From the NCBI GenBank assembly GCA_017395635.1, contig JAFQOE010000047.1, forward strand, positions 1 to 64,000: a stretch of 64,000 bases of DNA. Direction: 5' to 3'. This document shows, piece after piece, positions 42,724 to 53,992 of this stretch; the stretch's first letter is position 1, and each line of letters starts with the position of its first letter. This DNA comes from Lachnospiraceae bacterium (GTDB taxonomy: Bacteria > Bacillota > Clostridia > Lachnospirales > Lachnospiraceae). The notes beneath the pieces are model-generated. The model was given only the letters and a program-made list of their open reading frames with translations, was not told the origin of the DNA and ran no database searches. Both the position numbers and the translations under genes were made by a program.

Positions 42724-43398
42724 CTATCCTCTCACTTCAAAACAATACCCTACTCCTCGTATTGTCTTAATATATGCACCTGCATCTTTAAGATTCGCAC
42801 GCAACATTTTTACATGAGTATCAATTGTTCGAATATCCCCTTCATAATCATATCCCCATATTCGATCAAGTATCTTTTCACGCGTGAGGACTATGTTCTC
42901 ATTGTGTATCAAAAACTCCAGCAATTGAAATTCTTTATTGTTCAAAAAAATCTCCTTGCCAGCAACAAAAACTTTATGTGAAATTGGATTTAACTCCAAA
43001 ACACCAAGTCGAATTATATCTAAACTATCAGCCTTTACCAATTTTAATAGATTTTTCACTCGCTCTACCAATATCTCATAATGAAATGGTTTACTAACAA
43101 AATCACTTGCCCCATTTCTAAGACAAGCCAATTCACTAGAAGAATCTCCTAATGCCGTTAACATCAGTACCGGTACATCACTTCTTTCCCTAATTTCTTC
43201 AAGCACTTCCATTCCGTCTGCTTTGGGCATCATAATATCTAATATAACGAGATCTATGCCGGAATGTTCCCAAAAAATATCCAATGCCTTTTCGCCATTC
43301 TCTGCCTCAAAAACATGATAACCTTCTTCTTCAAATACTTCTTTTAACAGATTTCTCAACAAATCGTCATCATCTGCCACTAAAATATTAATTGCCAT
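42724..43398 (-). CDS. OmpR-family response regulator
   Basis: 224 aa. Receiver domain with acidic pocket DDDD (9-12), phosphorylation site Asp54 (LVILDIMMP) and Lys103 (VSKPF). C-terminal winged helix (about 130-222; REKILDRIWGYDYEGDIRTID, GVGYCFEV). Co-transcribed with the kinase that follows. The promoter should lie in 43399-43505, but I could not fix boxes. Confidence 0.94.
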   Translation of the reverse strand: MAINILVADDDDLLRNLLKEVFEEEGYHVFEAENGEKALDIFWEHSGIDLVILDIMMPKADGMEVLEEIRERSDVPVLMLTALGDSSSELACLRNGASDFVSKPFHYEILVERVKNLLKLVKADSLDIIRLGVLELNPISHKVFVAGKEIFLNNKEFQLLEFLIHNENIVLTREKILDRIWGYDYEGDIRTIDTHVKMLRANLKDAGAYIKTIRGVGYCFEVRG

Positions 43399-43506
43399 AG
43401 TGTCTCCTGTCTACTAAAATAATCTTCAATTACATATTTTTGAAAATAACATTACAATATGAAATATGAGTGAAACGTCTTTCGTGTATACACCCGTTAT
43501 AACGCA

Positions 43507-43563
43507 AAAATCATGCTATACAATAAAATAGATTTTCTACTTCATTCAGTATAGCATGATTTT
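43507..43563 (-). terminator. 15-bp inverted repeat after serA
   Basis: AAAATCATGCTATAC (43507-43521) and GTATAGCATGATTTT (43549-43563) are perfect complements with a 27-bp loop, followed by T5 on the minus strand. Probably the serC-serA terminator. The long loop is unusual, and the arms are flanked by T's on both strands, so it could act both ways. Confidence 0.6.
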
Positions 43564-43637
43564 ATTACATAATCAGTAAGTATTGAGAGCCTCGTTATAA
43601 AATACGTGACTCTAAACATTAACTATAATCATCCAAA

Positions 43638-44801
43638 TTAAGCGATTACTCTTACCTTAACAACACCTTCTACGGCTTCTAACTCTGCTTTACTTGCATC
43701 ATTTACCTGTGATTCTACATCTAACATTGTGTAAGCCCAATCTCCTCTTGATTTGCTTACCATGTTAGAAATGTTAATCTTCTCTTTTGCAAATACACCT
43801 GTAAATCTAGTTAACATATCAGGAATATTCTTATGACAGATACAGATTCGAGCTGCAGATGTGCATACACCTGCGTCACAAGCCGGATAATTCACAGAAT
43901 TCTTAATATTACCATTCTCCATGAAATCTGCAATCTGCTTAACAGCCATAATTGCACAGTTATCTTCAGACTCTGCAGTAGATGCTCCAAGATGAGGTAA
44001 TGTCACAACTCCATCTACACCTGCAATTGCCGGATTAGGGAAGTCTGTCACATAAACTGCAACCTTACCGGAAGCTAATGCATCCTTCATATCATCGTCA
44101 TTAACAAGTGCATCTCTTGAGAAGTTAAGAATCTTAACTCCATCCTTCATCATTGCAAATGCGTCCTTGTTAAGCATACCCTTTGTGCTATCCAAAGCAG
44201 GTACATGTACTGTGATGTAATCACACTCTCTATAAATGTCTTCAACATTCGTAATATGCTTAATATGTCTTGACAAAGACCAAGCGGCATCAACCGATAC
44301 ATATGGATCGTAACCATATACTTCCATTCCAAGGCGGAATGCAATATTAGCAACCTTAGCACCAATTGCACCAAGACCAATAACACCCAATTTTTTGCCC
44401 TGAATCTCGTTACCTGCAAATTCACTCTTCTGCTTCTCTACCTTCTTGGCAATATCAGCATCATTCGCATTTGCTTTTACCCAGTTGTATCCACCCATGA
44501 TATCACGAGATGCAAGCATCAAACCTACAACCACAAGTTCTTTTACACCATTCGCATTTGCACCAGGCGTATTGAATACTACAATACCCTTTTCTGCACA
44601 TTTGTCTAACGGAATATTATTAACACCGGCACCGGCTCTTGCTACTGCAACTAAGCTTTCCGGCAAATCTAAGTCATGCATAGATGCAGAACGCACTAAC
44701 ACCGCTTCTGCATTCTCCATGCTATCTACCATTTCATAATTATCAGAAAATAAACTCAAACCACAATCCGCAATCGGATTTAAACAATTTACTTTTGTCA
44801 T
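43638..44801 (-). CDS. serA: D-3-phosphoglycerate dehydrogenase
   Basis: 387 aa from 44801 (AAAGGAG upstream). First step of serine synthesis, NAD-dependent. NAD motif GVIGLGAIGAKVA (about 145-157), catalytic His region LPHLGAST (about 272), and a short C-terminal ACT-like domain (INISNMVSKSRGDWAYTMLD). It lies 23 bp behind serC, so two successive enzymes of the pathway form one operon. Confidence 0.94.
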   Translation of the reverse strand: MTKVNCLNPIADCGLSLFSDNYEMVDSMENAEAVLVRSASMHDLDLPESLVAVARAGAGVNNIPLDKCAEKGIVVFNTPGANANGVKELVVVGLMLASRDIMGGYNWVKANANDADIAKKVEKQKSEFAGNEIQGKKLGVIGLGAIGAKVANIAFRLGMEVYGYDPYVSVDAAWSLSRHIKHITNVEDIYRECDYITVHVPALDSTKGMLNKDAFAMMKDGVKILNFSRDALVNDDDMKDALASGKVAVYVTDFPNPAIAGVDGVVTLPHLGASTAESEDNCAIMAVKQIADFMENGNIKNSVNYPACDAGVCTSAARICICHKNIPDMLTRFTGVFAKEKINISNMVSKSRGDWAYTMLDVESQVNDASKAELEAVEGVVKVRVIA

Positions 44802-44824
44802 AATGACTCCTTTCATACCTAAAA

Positions 44825-45910
44825 TTACTTCGCGTTATTAGCCTCAAACTCTTTCATGAATGCCACAAGCTTCTCTACACCTTCGATTGGCATAGCATTG
44901 TAGATAGAAGCACGCATACCACCAACACTTCTGTGACCCTTTAAGTTTACGAAACCTGCTGCTGTTGCTTCCTTAACAAACTTAGCATCTAACTCTTCAT
45001 CACCGGTTACAAATGGTACATTCATCAAAGAACGATCTTCCTTTGCAACAGTTCCTTTGAATAAATTAGAAGAATCTAAGAAATCATAAAGAATTGCTGC
45101 CTTCTTCTCATTGTGAAGCTTCATAGCCTCAAGGCCACCCATTTCTTTCACCCACTTAAATACCTTACCACAAATGTAGATACCATAAGCTGGTGGTGTG
45201 TTATATAAAGAATCATTATCAGCCTGTGTCTTATACTTTAACATAGTTGGAGTTCCCGGTAATACATCATCTGTAATTAAATCTTCGCGGATGATTGCTA
45301 CTACAACACCGGCTGGTCCAACGTTCTTTTGAACACCAAAGTAAATCATACCATAATCTTCTACATTTACCGGCTGAGATAGAATGTCAGAAGACATATC
45401 AGCAACTAAGATTTTTCCCTTTGTATTAGGTAATGTTTTAAATGTAGTACCATAAATTGTATTGTTATGGCAGATATGTACATAATCCGCATCTTCTGAA
45501 ACAGGTAAATCGCTACAATCCGGAATGTAAGAGAAAGTCTTATCTGCAGATGAAGCAATTGCATTTGCCTTACCATACTTCTGTGCTTCTTCATAAGCCT
45601 TCTTAGCCCACTGACCTGTAATAATATAGTCAGCAACCTTATTCTTCATAAGATTCATTGGTACTGCTGCAAACTGCTGTGAAGCACCACCCTGTAAAAA
45701 CAACACTTTGTAATTATCAGGAATATTTAATAAATCTCTCAAATCCTGCTCTGCTGTCTGGATGATTTCTTCAAAAGGTTTTGAACGATGGCTCATTTCC
45801 ATAACGCTCATTCCTGTTCCGTTGTAGTTCATCATCTCTTCTGCTGCCTGCTTCAAAACAACCTCTGGTAATACAGATGGTCCTGCTGAAAAATTATACA
45901 CTCTTTCCAT
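44825..45910 (-). CDS. serC: phosphoserine aminotransferase
   Basis: 361 aa from 45910 (AGGAGG upstream, then MERVYNFSAGPS, the family's typical start). PLP enzyme that converts 3-phosphohydroxypyruvate to phosphoserine; the PLP-lysine lies in YFGVQKNVGPAGV. First gene of the serC-serA pair. Confidence 0.95.
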   Translation of the reverse strand: MERVYNFSAGPSVLPEVVLKQAAEEMMNYNGTGMSVMEMSHRSKPFEEIIQTAEQDLRDLLNIPDNYKVLFLQGGASQQFAAVPMNLMKNKVADYIITGQWAKKAYEEAQKYGKANAIASSADKTFSYIPDCSDLPVSEDADYVHICHNNTIYGTTFKTLPNTKGKILVADMSSDILSQPVNVEDYGMIYFGVQKNVGPAGVVVAIIREDLITDDVLPGTPTMLKYKTQADNDSLYNTPPAYGIYICGKVFKWVKEMGGLEAMKLHNEKKAAILYDFLDSSNLFKGTVAKEDRSLMNVPFVTGDEELDAKFVKEATAAGFVNLKGHRSVGGMRASIYNAMPIEGVEKLVAFMKEFEANNAK

Positions 45911-45934
45911 TTTATATCCTCCTGGTATTTGCAT

Positions 45935-45969
45935 TTGCTACATCCATATGCTTCATATAGATGTAGCAA
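45935..45969 (-). promoter_or_regulatory. 10-bp hairpin in the serC leader
   Basis: TTGCTACATC and GATGTAGCAA are perfect complements, with a 15-bp loop, ending 24 bp upstream of the serC start. No T-run follows, so it is more likely a leader structure than a terminator. A small AAATGC/GCATTT hairpin also lies at about 46021-46035, behind ilvB. Confidence 0.45.
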
Positions 45970-46080
45970 GCATTATTTATACTTTTTTATTTTATAATAA
46001 CTATTCAGATTCTCATTTGTAAATGCTTCGCATTTATCTTATATCTTCTATTAACCTGCTTGGTTCTGAACAGTTACATT

Positions 46081-47760
46081 TTATGCATCTAAGTCTTCCT
46101 GTGAGAAACAAGTTGAAATTGGCTGACCGGCTGCTACCATTGGCCATACCTTATCATCCTCATGAATCTGTGCGTCGATTACACAAGGTCTTCCTGATTC
46201 CATAGCTTTCTTAAATGCGTCTTCAAACTCTTCAATCGTAGTCGCTCTAAATCCTAAAGCACCCATTCCTTCTGCAATCTTAACAAAATCTGCATCATCA
46301 TTCAAAATTGTATTCGAATAGTGCTTGTCATAGAACAATGTCTGCCACTGACGTACCATTCCCAACACATGATTATTAATAACAACCTGAATAATTGGAA
46401 TATTATAACGTGCAGCTGTCATAACTTCATTCATGTTCATACGGAAACAGCCATCACCGGCAATGTTAACAACTGTCTTATCTCTGCGTCCAAGCTTTGC
46501 ACCAATACAAGCACCTAATCCATAACCCATGGTTCCAAGACCACCGGAAGTCAATAACTGTCTAGGTTCTTTATACTTATACATCTGTGCTGCCCACATC
46601 TGATGCTGTCCTACATCTGTCGTAATAATTGCATCACCCTTTGTCAACTCATAAATCTTAGCGATTGCAGTTGGACCGGTTAACACATCGGTCGGATATG
46701 AGCTAGGGAACTTCTTCTCTAATTCAGCAATCTCCTCTAACCATTCCTTGTTATCCTTCTGCTCAATCATTGTATTCAATCTGGATAATACTTCTTTTGC
46801 ATCACCAACGATGCTTGCGTCTACAACGATATTTTTGTTAATCTCAGCCGCATCTACATCAATATGAATAATCTTTGCATCGTTAGCAAATTTCTTTGCA
46901 TTACCGATAACACGATCAGAAAAACGTCCACCGACTACAACTAATAAGTCCGATGCAGTTACACCAAAATTGGAAACTTTAGTACCATGCATACCTACCA
47001 TACCTGTATAGTGAGAATCTGTTCCATCCATAACACCCTTACCCATCAAGGTATCACATACCGGTGCATCCATCAACTTTGCAAACTCTCTAAATTCCTT
47101 ATAAGCTCCGGCAGCTACTACACCACCACCAACCATAAGGAATGGTTTCTTAGACTTCTTAATTAACTTTGCTGCTGCTTCCAAATCAGACTCTTTAATT
47201 GTGTTCACAATTGGAACAATCTTTTCCGGCTCTTTGTATTCATAATCTGCAAGATTAGCAGTTACATCCTTTGTAATATCTACAAGTACAGGACCCGGTC
47301 TTCCGGTCTGCGCGATTTTAAATGCACGACGAATCGTATCTGCCAATTCATGTACATTTTTAACGATAAAGCTGTGCTTTGTGATTGGCATAACAACACC
47401 AGCAATATCAACCTCCTGGAAGGAATCCTTACCTAATAAGGAAACGCCTACGTTAGCTGTAATCGCAACCATTGGAATAGAATCCATATATGCTGTTGCA
47501 ATACCTGTTACTAAATTGGTTGCACCCGGACCGGATGTCGCCATACATACACCAACCTTGCCGGTTGCTCTTGCATAACCATCCGCTGCATGGGAAGCAC
47601 CCTGCTCATGAGAAGTCAACACATGAGTAATTTCATCCTGATGTTTGTAAAGTGCATCATACACATTTAAAATGGTACCACCCGGATAACCGAATACTGT
47701 GTCAACGCCTTGTTCTTTCAAACATTCAATTACGATTTCTGAACCTGTTAACTGTTTCAT
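46081..47760 (-). CDS. ilvB: acetolactate synthase, large (catalytic) subunit
   Basis: 559 aa; thiamine-diphosphate enzyme that makes acetolactate from pyruvate, the first common step to valine and leucine. TPP pocket Glu in TSHEQGASHAADGYAR (about 50), cofactor motif GDGCFRMN ... N (about 445), FAD-binding middle domain. GGAGAT precedes the ATG. No ilvN regulatory subunit gene follows; the next gene is serC. Last gene of the leu-ilv cluster. Confidence 0.94.
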   Translation of the reverse strand: MKQLTGSEIVIECLKEQGVDTVFGYPGGTILNVYDALYKHQDEITHVLTSHEQGASHAADGYARATGKVGVCMATSGPGATNLVTGIATAYMDSIPMVAITANVGVSLLGKDSFQEVDIAGVVMPITKHSFIVKNVHELADTIRRAFKIAQTGRPGPVLVDITKDVTANLADYEYKEPEKIVPIVNTIKESDLEAAAKLIKKSKKPFLMVGGGVVAAGAYKEFREFAKLMDAPVCDTLMGKGVMDGTDSHYTGMVGMHGTKVSNFGVTASDLLVVVGGRFSDRVIGNAKKFANDAKIIHIDVDAAEINKNIVVDASIVGDAKEVLSRLNTMIEQKDNKEWLEEIAELEKKFPSSYPTDVLTGPTAIAKIYELTKGDAIITTDVGQHQMWAAQMYKYKEPRQLLTSGGLGTMGYGLGACIGAKLGRRDKTVVNIAGDGCFRMNMNEVMTAARYNIPIIQVVINNHVLGMVRQWQTLFYDKHYSNTILNDDADFVKIAEGMGALGFRATTIEEFEDAFKKAMESGRPCVIDAQIHEDDKVWPMVAAGQPISTCFSQEDLDA

Positions 47761-47852
47761 TGTTTTATCTCCTTAAATATTGTAATCATATAAATTCTCT
47801 TTGTTCTGTATTTCAATCAGAAAATCTCACAAACATTATCTATCAGATATTC

Positions 47853-49514
47853 CTAAAACTCAAGGACTGCACCACGATTACCGGATGTTACCATCTTTGC
47901 ATATCTTGAAAGATATCCGGTTGTAACCTTAGGTTCTCTTGGTGTCCAGTTTGCTTTTCTCTTAGCCATTTCTTCTTCTGAAACATCCAAGTCTAACGTA
48001 TGGTTATCAATATCAATTTTGATAATATCACCTTCTTCAACAAATGCAATCGGACCACCAACTGCTGCTTCCGGTGAAACATGACCGATAGAAGCACCAC
48101 GGCTAGCACCTGAGAAACGTCCATCCGTAATCAATGCTACGGAAGATCCAAGTCCCATACCTGCGATAGCTGAAGTTGGATTCAACATTTCTCTCATACC
48201 AGGACCACCCTTAGGACCCTCGTAACGAATCACAACAACATCACCAGCTACAATCTTACCACCCTTGATTGCTGCAATCGCATCTTCTTCACAGTCAAAC
48301 ACTCTTGCCGGACCTTCATGCTTCATCATTTCAGGTACCACTGCTGAACGCTTAACTACAGAACCATCTGGTGCAAGATTACCTTTTAATACAGCAAGAC
48401 CACCTGTTTCACTATAAGGATTATCCATTGGACGAATAACCTCTGGATTCTTATTCTCATAACCCTCTACTGCCTCACCAATTGTTTTACCGGTTACGGT
48501 CATACAGTTCTCATTTAATAATCCCTTGCTCTTTAACTGATTCATGACTGCATATACACCACCAGCCTCATTCAAGTCTTCCATGTAAGTAGGACCTGCC
48601 GGTGCCAAATGACAAAGGTTCGGTGTCTTTGCATTTACTTCATTTGCTAATGCGATATCAAAATCAAATCCAATTTCATGGGCAATTGCAGGAATATGTA
48701 ACATCGAATTAGTTGAACAACCAAGTGCCATATCTACTGTCAAAGCATTCATAATAGCTTCTTTTGTAATAATATCTCTTGGACGAATATTCTTATTATA
48801 CATATCCATAACTGCCATACCAGCATGCTTAGCAAGCTTTAATCTCTCTGAATATACAGCCGGGATTGTTCCATTTCCAGGAAGTCCCATACCAAGTGCT
48901 TCTGTTAAGCAATTCATAGAATTAGCTGTATACATACCAGAACATGAACCACATGTAGGGCACGCCTTGCATTCGAATTCATTCACATCCTCTTCACTCA
49001 TTGTTCCTGCTGCGTAAGAACCAACTGCCTCAAACATAGAAGAAAGAGAGGTCTTATGTCCCTTCACACGACCTGCAAGCATCGGACCACCGGATACAAA
49101 TACGGTTGGAACATTTACTCTTGCTGCTGCCATCAAAAGACCCGGTACATTCTTATCACAGTTTGGAATCATAACCAAAGCGTCAAACTGATGTGCAATT
49201 GCCATACACTCTGTCGAATCTGCAATCAAATCTCTTGTCACAAGAGAATACTTCATTCCAATATGTCCCATTGCAATACCATCACATACTGCGATTGCAG
49301 GGAACATAATTGGTGTACCACCTGCTGCTGCGACACCAAGTTTAACAGCCTGTGCAATCTTATCCAGGTTCATATGACCCGGTACTATTTCATTGTATGA
49401 ACAGACAATACCTACCAAAGGCTTCTTCATTTCTTCCTCGGTCATACCAAGGGCATTAAATAAAGAACGGTGTGGTGCTTGTTGCATACCTGTCTTAACA
49501 TTATCACTCTTCAT
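47853..49514 (-). CDS. ilvD: dihydroxy-acid dehydratase
   Basis: 553 aa, iron-sulfur enzyme that dehydrates dihydroxy acids to the keto acid precursors of valine and isoleucine/leucine. Cluster ligands visible in [10 protein letters not shown] and [23 protein letters not shown] precedes the ATG. It lies between leuB and ilvB. Confidence 0.96.
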   Translation of the reverse strand: MKSDNVKTGMQQAPHRSLFNALGMTEEEMKKPLVGIVCSYNEIVPGHMNLDKIAQAVKLGVAAAGGTPIMFPAIAVCDGIAMGHIGMKYSLVTRDLIADSTECMAIAHQFDALVMIPNCDKNVPGLLMAAARVNVPTVFVSGGPMLAGRVKGHKTSLSSMFEAVGSYAAGTMSEEDVNEFECKACPTCGSCSGMYTANSMNCLTEALGMGLPGNGTIPAVYSERLKLAKHAGMAVMDMYNKNIRPRDIITKEAIMNALTVDMALGCSTNSMLHIPAIAHEIGFDFDIALANEVNAKTPNLCHLAPAGPTYMEDLNEAGGVYAVMNQLKSKGLLNENCMTVTGKTIGEAVEGYENKNPEVIRPMDNPYSETGGLAVLKGNLAPDGSVVKRSAVVPEMMKHEGPARVFDCEEDAIAAIKGGKIVAGDVVVIRYEGPKGGPGMREMLNPTSAIAGMGLGSSVALITDGRFSGASRGASIGHVSPEAAVGGPIAFVEEGDIIKIDIDNHTLDLDVSEEEMAKRKANWTPREPKVTTGYLSRYAKMVTSGNRGAVLEF

Positions 49515-49544
49515 AATCTATCTCCTTTTCATGTTTTATGACTA

Positions 49545-49590
49545 TTTAGGCGTTTGCGAAACTCAAGTTTATTTTGTAATGCTTGCACAA
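49545..49590 (-). repeat. short dispersed repeat, copy B (leuB-ilvD gap)
   Basis: GAGTTTCGCAAACGCCTAA on the minus strand matches copy A in the spoIIIAE-spoIIIAD gap in 17 of 19 positions, and the flanking TTGTGCAAG/TTGCACAAG sequences are also similar. It lies within an operon. Confidence 0.4.
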
Positions 49591-49591
49591 A

Positions 49592-50674
49592 TCAGATTCT
49601 CTCCACAATCAAATCACCCATCTCGGAACAACTTACAAGCTGTGTACCTTCCGATAAAATGTCACATGTACGATAACCATCCACCAACACCTGCTTCACA
49701 GCTGCTTCCACTGCATCTGCCTCTGTATCTAAATCTAACGAGAAACGTAATAACATTGCTGCAGAAAGAATCGTTGCAATTGGGTTAGCTTTATTCTGTC
49801 CGGCAATATCCGGAGCAGAACCACCACTTGGTTCATACATTCCGAACTTTGTTTCATTCAGGGATGCAGAAGCTAACATTCCAATAGAACCGGTTACCAT
49901 AGATGCCTCATCTGATAAAATATCACCAAACATATTCTCTGTTAAGATAACATCAAACTGTGCAGGGTCCTTTACTAACTGCATTGCACAGTTATCAACC
50001 AACATATGTTCCACTTCTACTTCCGGATAATCCTTTGCCACTTCATTGACTACTGCTCTCCAAAGTCTTGAAGAATCCAATACATTCGCCTTATCCACTG
50101 AAGTTACTTTTTTTCTTCTCTTCATCGCAATATCAAATCCTCGAATTGCAATTCTTCTAATCTCATCCTCTGAGTAAGTCAATGTATCGATTGCTTTCTT
50201 CTTACCATTTTCTTCAACGGTCTTGCGCTCGCCAAAGTACAAACCGCCTGTAAGCTCACGCATAATCATCATGTCAAATCCTTTGTCTGCAATCTCTTCC
50301 TTTAACGGACATGCACCCTTTAATTCCGGATAGAGGAGTGCCGGACGAAGATTGGCAAACAAGCCTAATTCCTTACGAATCTTTAAAAGACCTGCTTCCG
50401 GTCTTAAATGTGGCTCTAACTTATACCATGGTGAAGTATTGGTATCACCACCAATAGAACCTAACAATACAGCATCTGCCTCTTTTGCTGCTGCCACAGC
50501 TTCATCTGTAAGTGGTACTCCATGTGCATCAATGGAACATCCACCCATCAATAATTGCTCATAATGGAAGGTATGACCGAATTTCTCACCAATCTTGTCT
50601 AATACCTTCATTGCTTCGGTAACAACCTCTGGGCCAATACCGTCACCCTTAATTACTGCTAAATTGTAGTTCAT
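49592..50674 (-). CDS. leuB: 3-isopropylmalate dehydrogenase
   Basis: 360 aa from 50674 (AAGGAGAC upstream), where the family's [17 protein letters not shown] begins. NAD-dependent oxidation of 3-isopropylmalate in leucine synthesis. Substrate/NAD motifs: [31 protein letters not shown]. The gene starts 14 bp after the LRR gene that separates it from leuD. Confidence 0.95.
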   Translation of the reverse strand: MNYNLAVIKGDGIGPEVVTEAMKVLDKIGEKFGHTFHYEQLLMGGCSIDAHGVPLTDEAVAAAKEADAVLLGSIGGDTNTSPWYKLEPHLRPEAGLLKIRKELGLFANLRPALLYPELKGACPLKEEIADKGFDMMIMRELTGGLYFGERKTVEENGKKKAIDTLTYSEDEIRRIAIRGFDIAMKRRKKVTSVDKANVLDSSRLWRAVVNEVAKDYPEVEVEHMLVDNCAMQLVKDPAQFDVILTENMFGDILSDEASMVTGSIGMLASASLNETKFGMYEPSGGSAPDIAGQNKANPIATILSAAMLLRFSLDLDTEADAVEAAVKQVLVDGYRTCDILSEGTQLVSCSEMGDLIVERI

Positions 50675-50687
50675 AATGTCTCCTTTA

Positions 50688-52121
50688 CTATCGATACAAG
50701 ATTCCACCACTGACCTTAATGGTAATCTTTCCATTACGCAAGTCTGTAGTTTTCTTTGTAATTTTGCTTTTATTAATCTTAATGGTCACCGGCTTCATGC
50801 TATTAGCTGGTGCTTTTATGTTGAACTTAGAATATTTCTGTTTTGCAATCTTCTTTCCGTCTTTATAAACAGTAATCGTCAAATTCTTTAAGTATGTACC
50901 GCTCTGACTATAATTATTTAAAAAGTGACCTGAGATAATATAGTTTCCTTTTGAATCACGCTTAATCTTTGAAAATCCAAATCCTGCCATATTCTTCTGA
51001 TAGGCAGAAGGCTTCTTTGAATACTTTTCAAGTTTGTTGCGCTCGTTATTCTTAATCGTAATTTTGCAGGTAGCTTGCTTTCCATCATCACAAGTAGCAG
51101 TTATAGTAGCTTTTCCTTTTTTCTTCGCAGTCACAACACCTTTACTATCTACAGTTGCAACCTTCTTATCTGAAGAGACCCAGGTAATATTACCACTTCC
51201 AATTAATTGTACTTGCGTTGTCGAACCAACACCCACCGTCAACTTACTCTTTTTCATAATCATTGGATTATCAATAAATGTAATCTTAACTGAATCATAT
51301 TTTTTAAACCACTTATGAAAAACTGAATTGTAATAGCAACGCAAATTCTTTATATCTAATCCAGAAAACGCATCACTACCCAATGTAACATTCTTGCAAT
51401 TTGCTACAAGCGTATTAACAGACAAACCATCAAATGCTTCATCTTCTATAGAGGTAACAGAAGCAGGAATAACCAACTCGGATAAAGTAGCATATTCACC
51501 TAATGCATCCTTTTTAATTACTTGCAATGTTTTTGGAAGTGTAATTTGAGTAACTGTATCAGCACTACCAATTGCATCTTCCCATAATGTTATAATACCA
51601 TCGGCAAAAATAATTTCCTTTAATTGACTAGTACCATAAAACAAACCTGTTCCACATTTGGTCACAGAACCAGGAATCGTGATTGTCTCAAATTTTGCAT
51701 ATCCAAAAGCACACTCTTCAATTGTGGTAACAGTGGACGGAATAGTAAAGCTTTCTAACGAACAGCTAAAAAAAGCTCTATCTCCAATAAACTCTAATCC
51801 ATCCCCTAAAAAAATGACTTGTTTTAGTTCCTCACAATGATAAAAACATTTTTCTTCAATACGTTTTACAGATGATGGTATTGTAACAGTTACAATATCA
51901 TCAACATAAAAGCAATTCAAAGAGGACACTGTGTATCCATCAATTGTAGCAGGAACCGTTACATTGGTTGCCTTTCCACCATAAGATGTCAACTGTGCAG
52001 TTCCATCCTCTAATACTTTATAAGAATAATCTCCTGATGAAGCTGCAATGCTTGTTGTTGTACACATAAACACCATTACAACAATCAAAAACAACTGCGC
52101 GAAAATCTTTTTCATACTCAT
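50688..52121 (-). CDS. secreted BspA-type LRR and Ig-like protein within the leu operon
   Basis: 477 aa from 52121 (AGGAG 7 bp upstream). Signal peptide ([16 protein letters not shown] ... SIAAS), about eight LRR_5 repeats (about 30-250), one Big_2-like Ig domain (about 270-345; [17 protein letters not shown]) and a C-terminal beta domain rich in Lys. No anchor motif. It is wedged between leuD (stop 52163) and leuB on the same strand without its own terminator, so it is likely transcribed with leucine genes. Role unknown; surface adhesion or binding is an inference. Confidence 0.88.
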   Translation of the reverse strand: MSMKKIFAQLFLIVVMVFMCTTTSIAASSGDYSYKVLEDGTAQLTSYGGKATNVTVPATIDGYTVSSLNCFYVDDIVTVTIPSSVKRIEEKCFYHCEELKQVIFLGDGLEFIGDRAFFSCSLESFTIPSTVTTIEECAFGYAKFETITIPGSVTKCGTGLFYGTSQLKEIIFADGIITLWEDAIGSADTVTQITLPKTLQVIKKDALGEYATLSELVIPASVTSIEDEAFDGLSVNTLVANCKNVTLGSDAFSGLDIKNLRCYYNSVFHKWFKKYDSVKITFIDNPMIMKKSKLTVGVGSTTQVQLIGSGNITWVSSDKKVATVDSKGVVTAKKKGKATITATCDDGKQATCKITIKNNERNKLEKYSKKPSAYQKNMAGFGFSKIKRDSKGNYIISGHFLNNYSQSGTYLKNLTITVYKDGKKIAKQKYSKFNIKAPANSMKPVTIKINKSKITKKTTDLRNGKITIKVSGGILYR

Positions 52122-52162
52122 ATCATATCTCCTCATATGTCCTATAAACAATACCATAACCT

Positions 52163-52648
52163 TTACTTATTATTGATATAGTTTACAAGTCCCTCAGCCT
52201 TAATAATCTCCTGCATAAATGGCGGGAAAGCCTGACCCTTGAACTCTGTTCCCTTGGTCTTATTATAAATCATACCACTATCAAAATCGATTTCTACTTC
52301 GTCGCCTGCTTCAATTCCCTTTGCAGCCTCCGGGCACTCAATAATCGGAAGTCCGATATTAATTGCATTACGATAGAAAATGCGGGCAAATGTCTCAGCA
52401 ATTACACAACTGATTCCGCTTGCCTTAATAGCGATTGGTGCATGCTCTCTTGACGAACCACAACCAAAGTTCTTGTTTGCCACCATAATATCACCAGGCT
52501 TCACGCGGTTAACAAAATCCTTGTCAATATCCTCCATACAGTTCTTTGCAAGTTCTGCAGGATCGGATGAATTCAAATATCTAGCTGGAATGATAACGTC
52601 TGTATCTACGTTGTCACCATATTTATGTACAATACCATGTGCTTTCAT
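52163..52648 (-). CDS. leuD: 3-isopropylmalate dehydratase small subunit
   Basis: 161 aa from 52648, where [19 protein letters not shown] matches the family start; AGGAGG lies 10 bp upstream. Works with LeuC to isomerise isopropylmalate. Family motif [17 protein letters not shown] is present. It follows leuC by 78 bp. Confidence 0.94.
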   Translation of the reverse strand: MKAHGIVHKYGDNVDTDVIIPARYLNSSDPAELAKNCMEDIDKDFVNRVKPGDIMVANKNFGCGSSREHAPIAIKASGISCVIAETFARIFYRNAINIGLPIIECPEAAKGIEAGDEVEIDFDSGMIYNKTKGTEFKGQAFPPFMQEIIKAEGLVNYINNK

Positions 52649-52726
52649 AGCTCTATAGCCTCCTATATTCATATAAATTCTATTCTCTAACAATGTTTAG
52701 CTAAACTTACTTTATTTGCTATATTT

Positions 52727-53992
52727 CTATAATCCAAGATCACAAGGACAAGAAATCTTACCTGTTATTGCTGAAGCTGCTGCAACAGCCGGTGAAGCCA
52801 AGTAAATCTCTGAATCAATATGACCCATACGTCCTACGAAATTACGGTTTGTGGTTGCTACTGCCTTCTCGCCTGCAGCTAAGATACCCATATGTCCACC
52901 AAGACATGGTCCACAAGTTGGTGTAGAAACAACTGCACCTGCCTCAATAAATGTCTTAAGCAATCCTTCTTCCATTGCCTGCAAATAAATTGCCTGTGTT
53001 GCAGGAATTACGATTACACGAAGTCCCTTTGCACACTTCTTTCCTTCTAATACCTTTGCAGCAACTCTTAAGTCTTCAATACGTCCATTGGTACAAGAAC
53101 CAATTACAACCTGGTCAATCTTAATCTCAGGCACTTCACTGATTGGTTTTGTATTCTCCGGTAAATGAGGAAATGCTACTGTTGGCTCTAACTCGCTTAA
53201 ATCAATTGTATAGACTTCATCATATACCGCATCCTCATCTGCTTCATATACGGTATATTCTTTCACAGAATGCTCTTTCATATATTCAATTGTCTTCTCA
53301 TCTACTGGGAAGATACCATTCTTTGCACCTGCTTCAATTGCCATATTCGCCATAGAAAAACGGTCATCCATGGAAAGGTTGGCAATACCATCTCCAACAA
53401 ATTCCATAGATTTGTAAAGTGCACCATCTACACCAATCATACCAATAATATGTAAAATTACATCTTTACCACTTACCCATTTCTTAGGCTTACCTGTCAA
53501 TACAAACTTAATAGCAGAAGGAACCTTGAACCATGCCTTACCGGTTGCCATACCGGCTGCCATATCGGTAGAGCCAACACCTGTAGAAAATGCTCCCAAT
53601 GCACCATATGTACAAGTATGGGAATCTGCACCGATGCAAGTTTCGCCCGCTACAATCAAACCTTTTTCAGGAAGTAATGCATGCTCGATACCCATCTCTC
53701 CAACATCAAAGAAGTTGGTAATGTCATGGGCACATGCGTACTCTCTTACACATTTACAATGCTCAGCACTCTTAATATCCTTATTAGGAGTAAAGTGGTC
53801 TAATACCATTGCAATCTTATCTTTATCAAACACCTTATCCGTCTTGAACTTATCCATTTCATGAATAGCCACTGGTGTTGTTACATCATTACCTAATACC
53901 AAATCTAAATCTGCTTCAATTAACTGTCCTGCTGAAACTTCAGGTAAACCAGCATGTGCAGCTAAGATTTTCTGTGTCATTGTCATTCCCAT
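52727..53992 (-). CDS. leuC: 3-isopropylmalate dehydratase large subunit
   Basis: 421 aa, the aconitase-like catalytic subunit. [4Fe-4S] ligands in GSCTNGR (about 300) and [11 protein letters not shown] (about 360), plus [15 protein letters not shown]. Short clostridial/archaeal type rather than the 470-aa enterobacterial type. AAAGGAG lies 9 bp before the ATG. First gene of the leu-ilv cluster. Confidence 0.95.
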   Translation of the reverse strand: MGMTMTQKILAAHAGLPEVSAGQLIEADLDLVLGNDVTTPVAIHEMDKFKTDKVFDKDKIAMVLDHFTPNKDIKSAEHCKCVREYACAHDITNFFDVGEMGIEHALLPEKGLIVAGETCIGADSHTCTYGALGAFSTGVGSTDMAAGMATGKAWFKVPSAIKFVLTGKPKKWVSGKDVILHIIGMIGVDGALYKSMEFVGDGIANLSMDDRFSMANMAIEAGAKNGIFPVDEKTIEYMKEHSVKEYTVYEADEDAVYDEVYTIDLSELEPTVAFPHLPENTKPISEVPEIKIDQVVIGSCTNGRIEDLRVAAKVLEGKKCAKGLRVIVIPATQAIYLQAMEEGLLKTFIEAGAVVSTPTCGPCLGGHMGILAAGEKAVATTNRNFVGRMGHIDSEIYLASPAVAAASAITGKISCPCDLGL

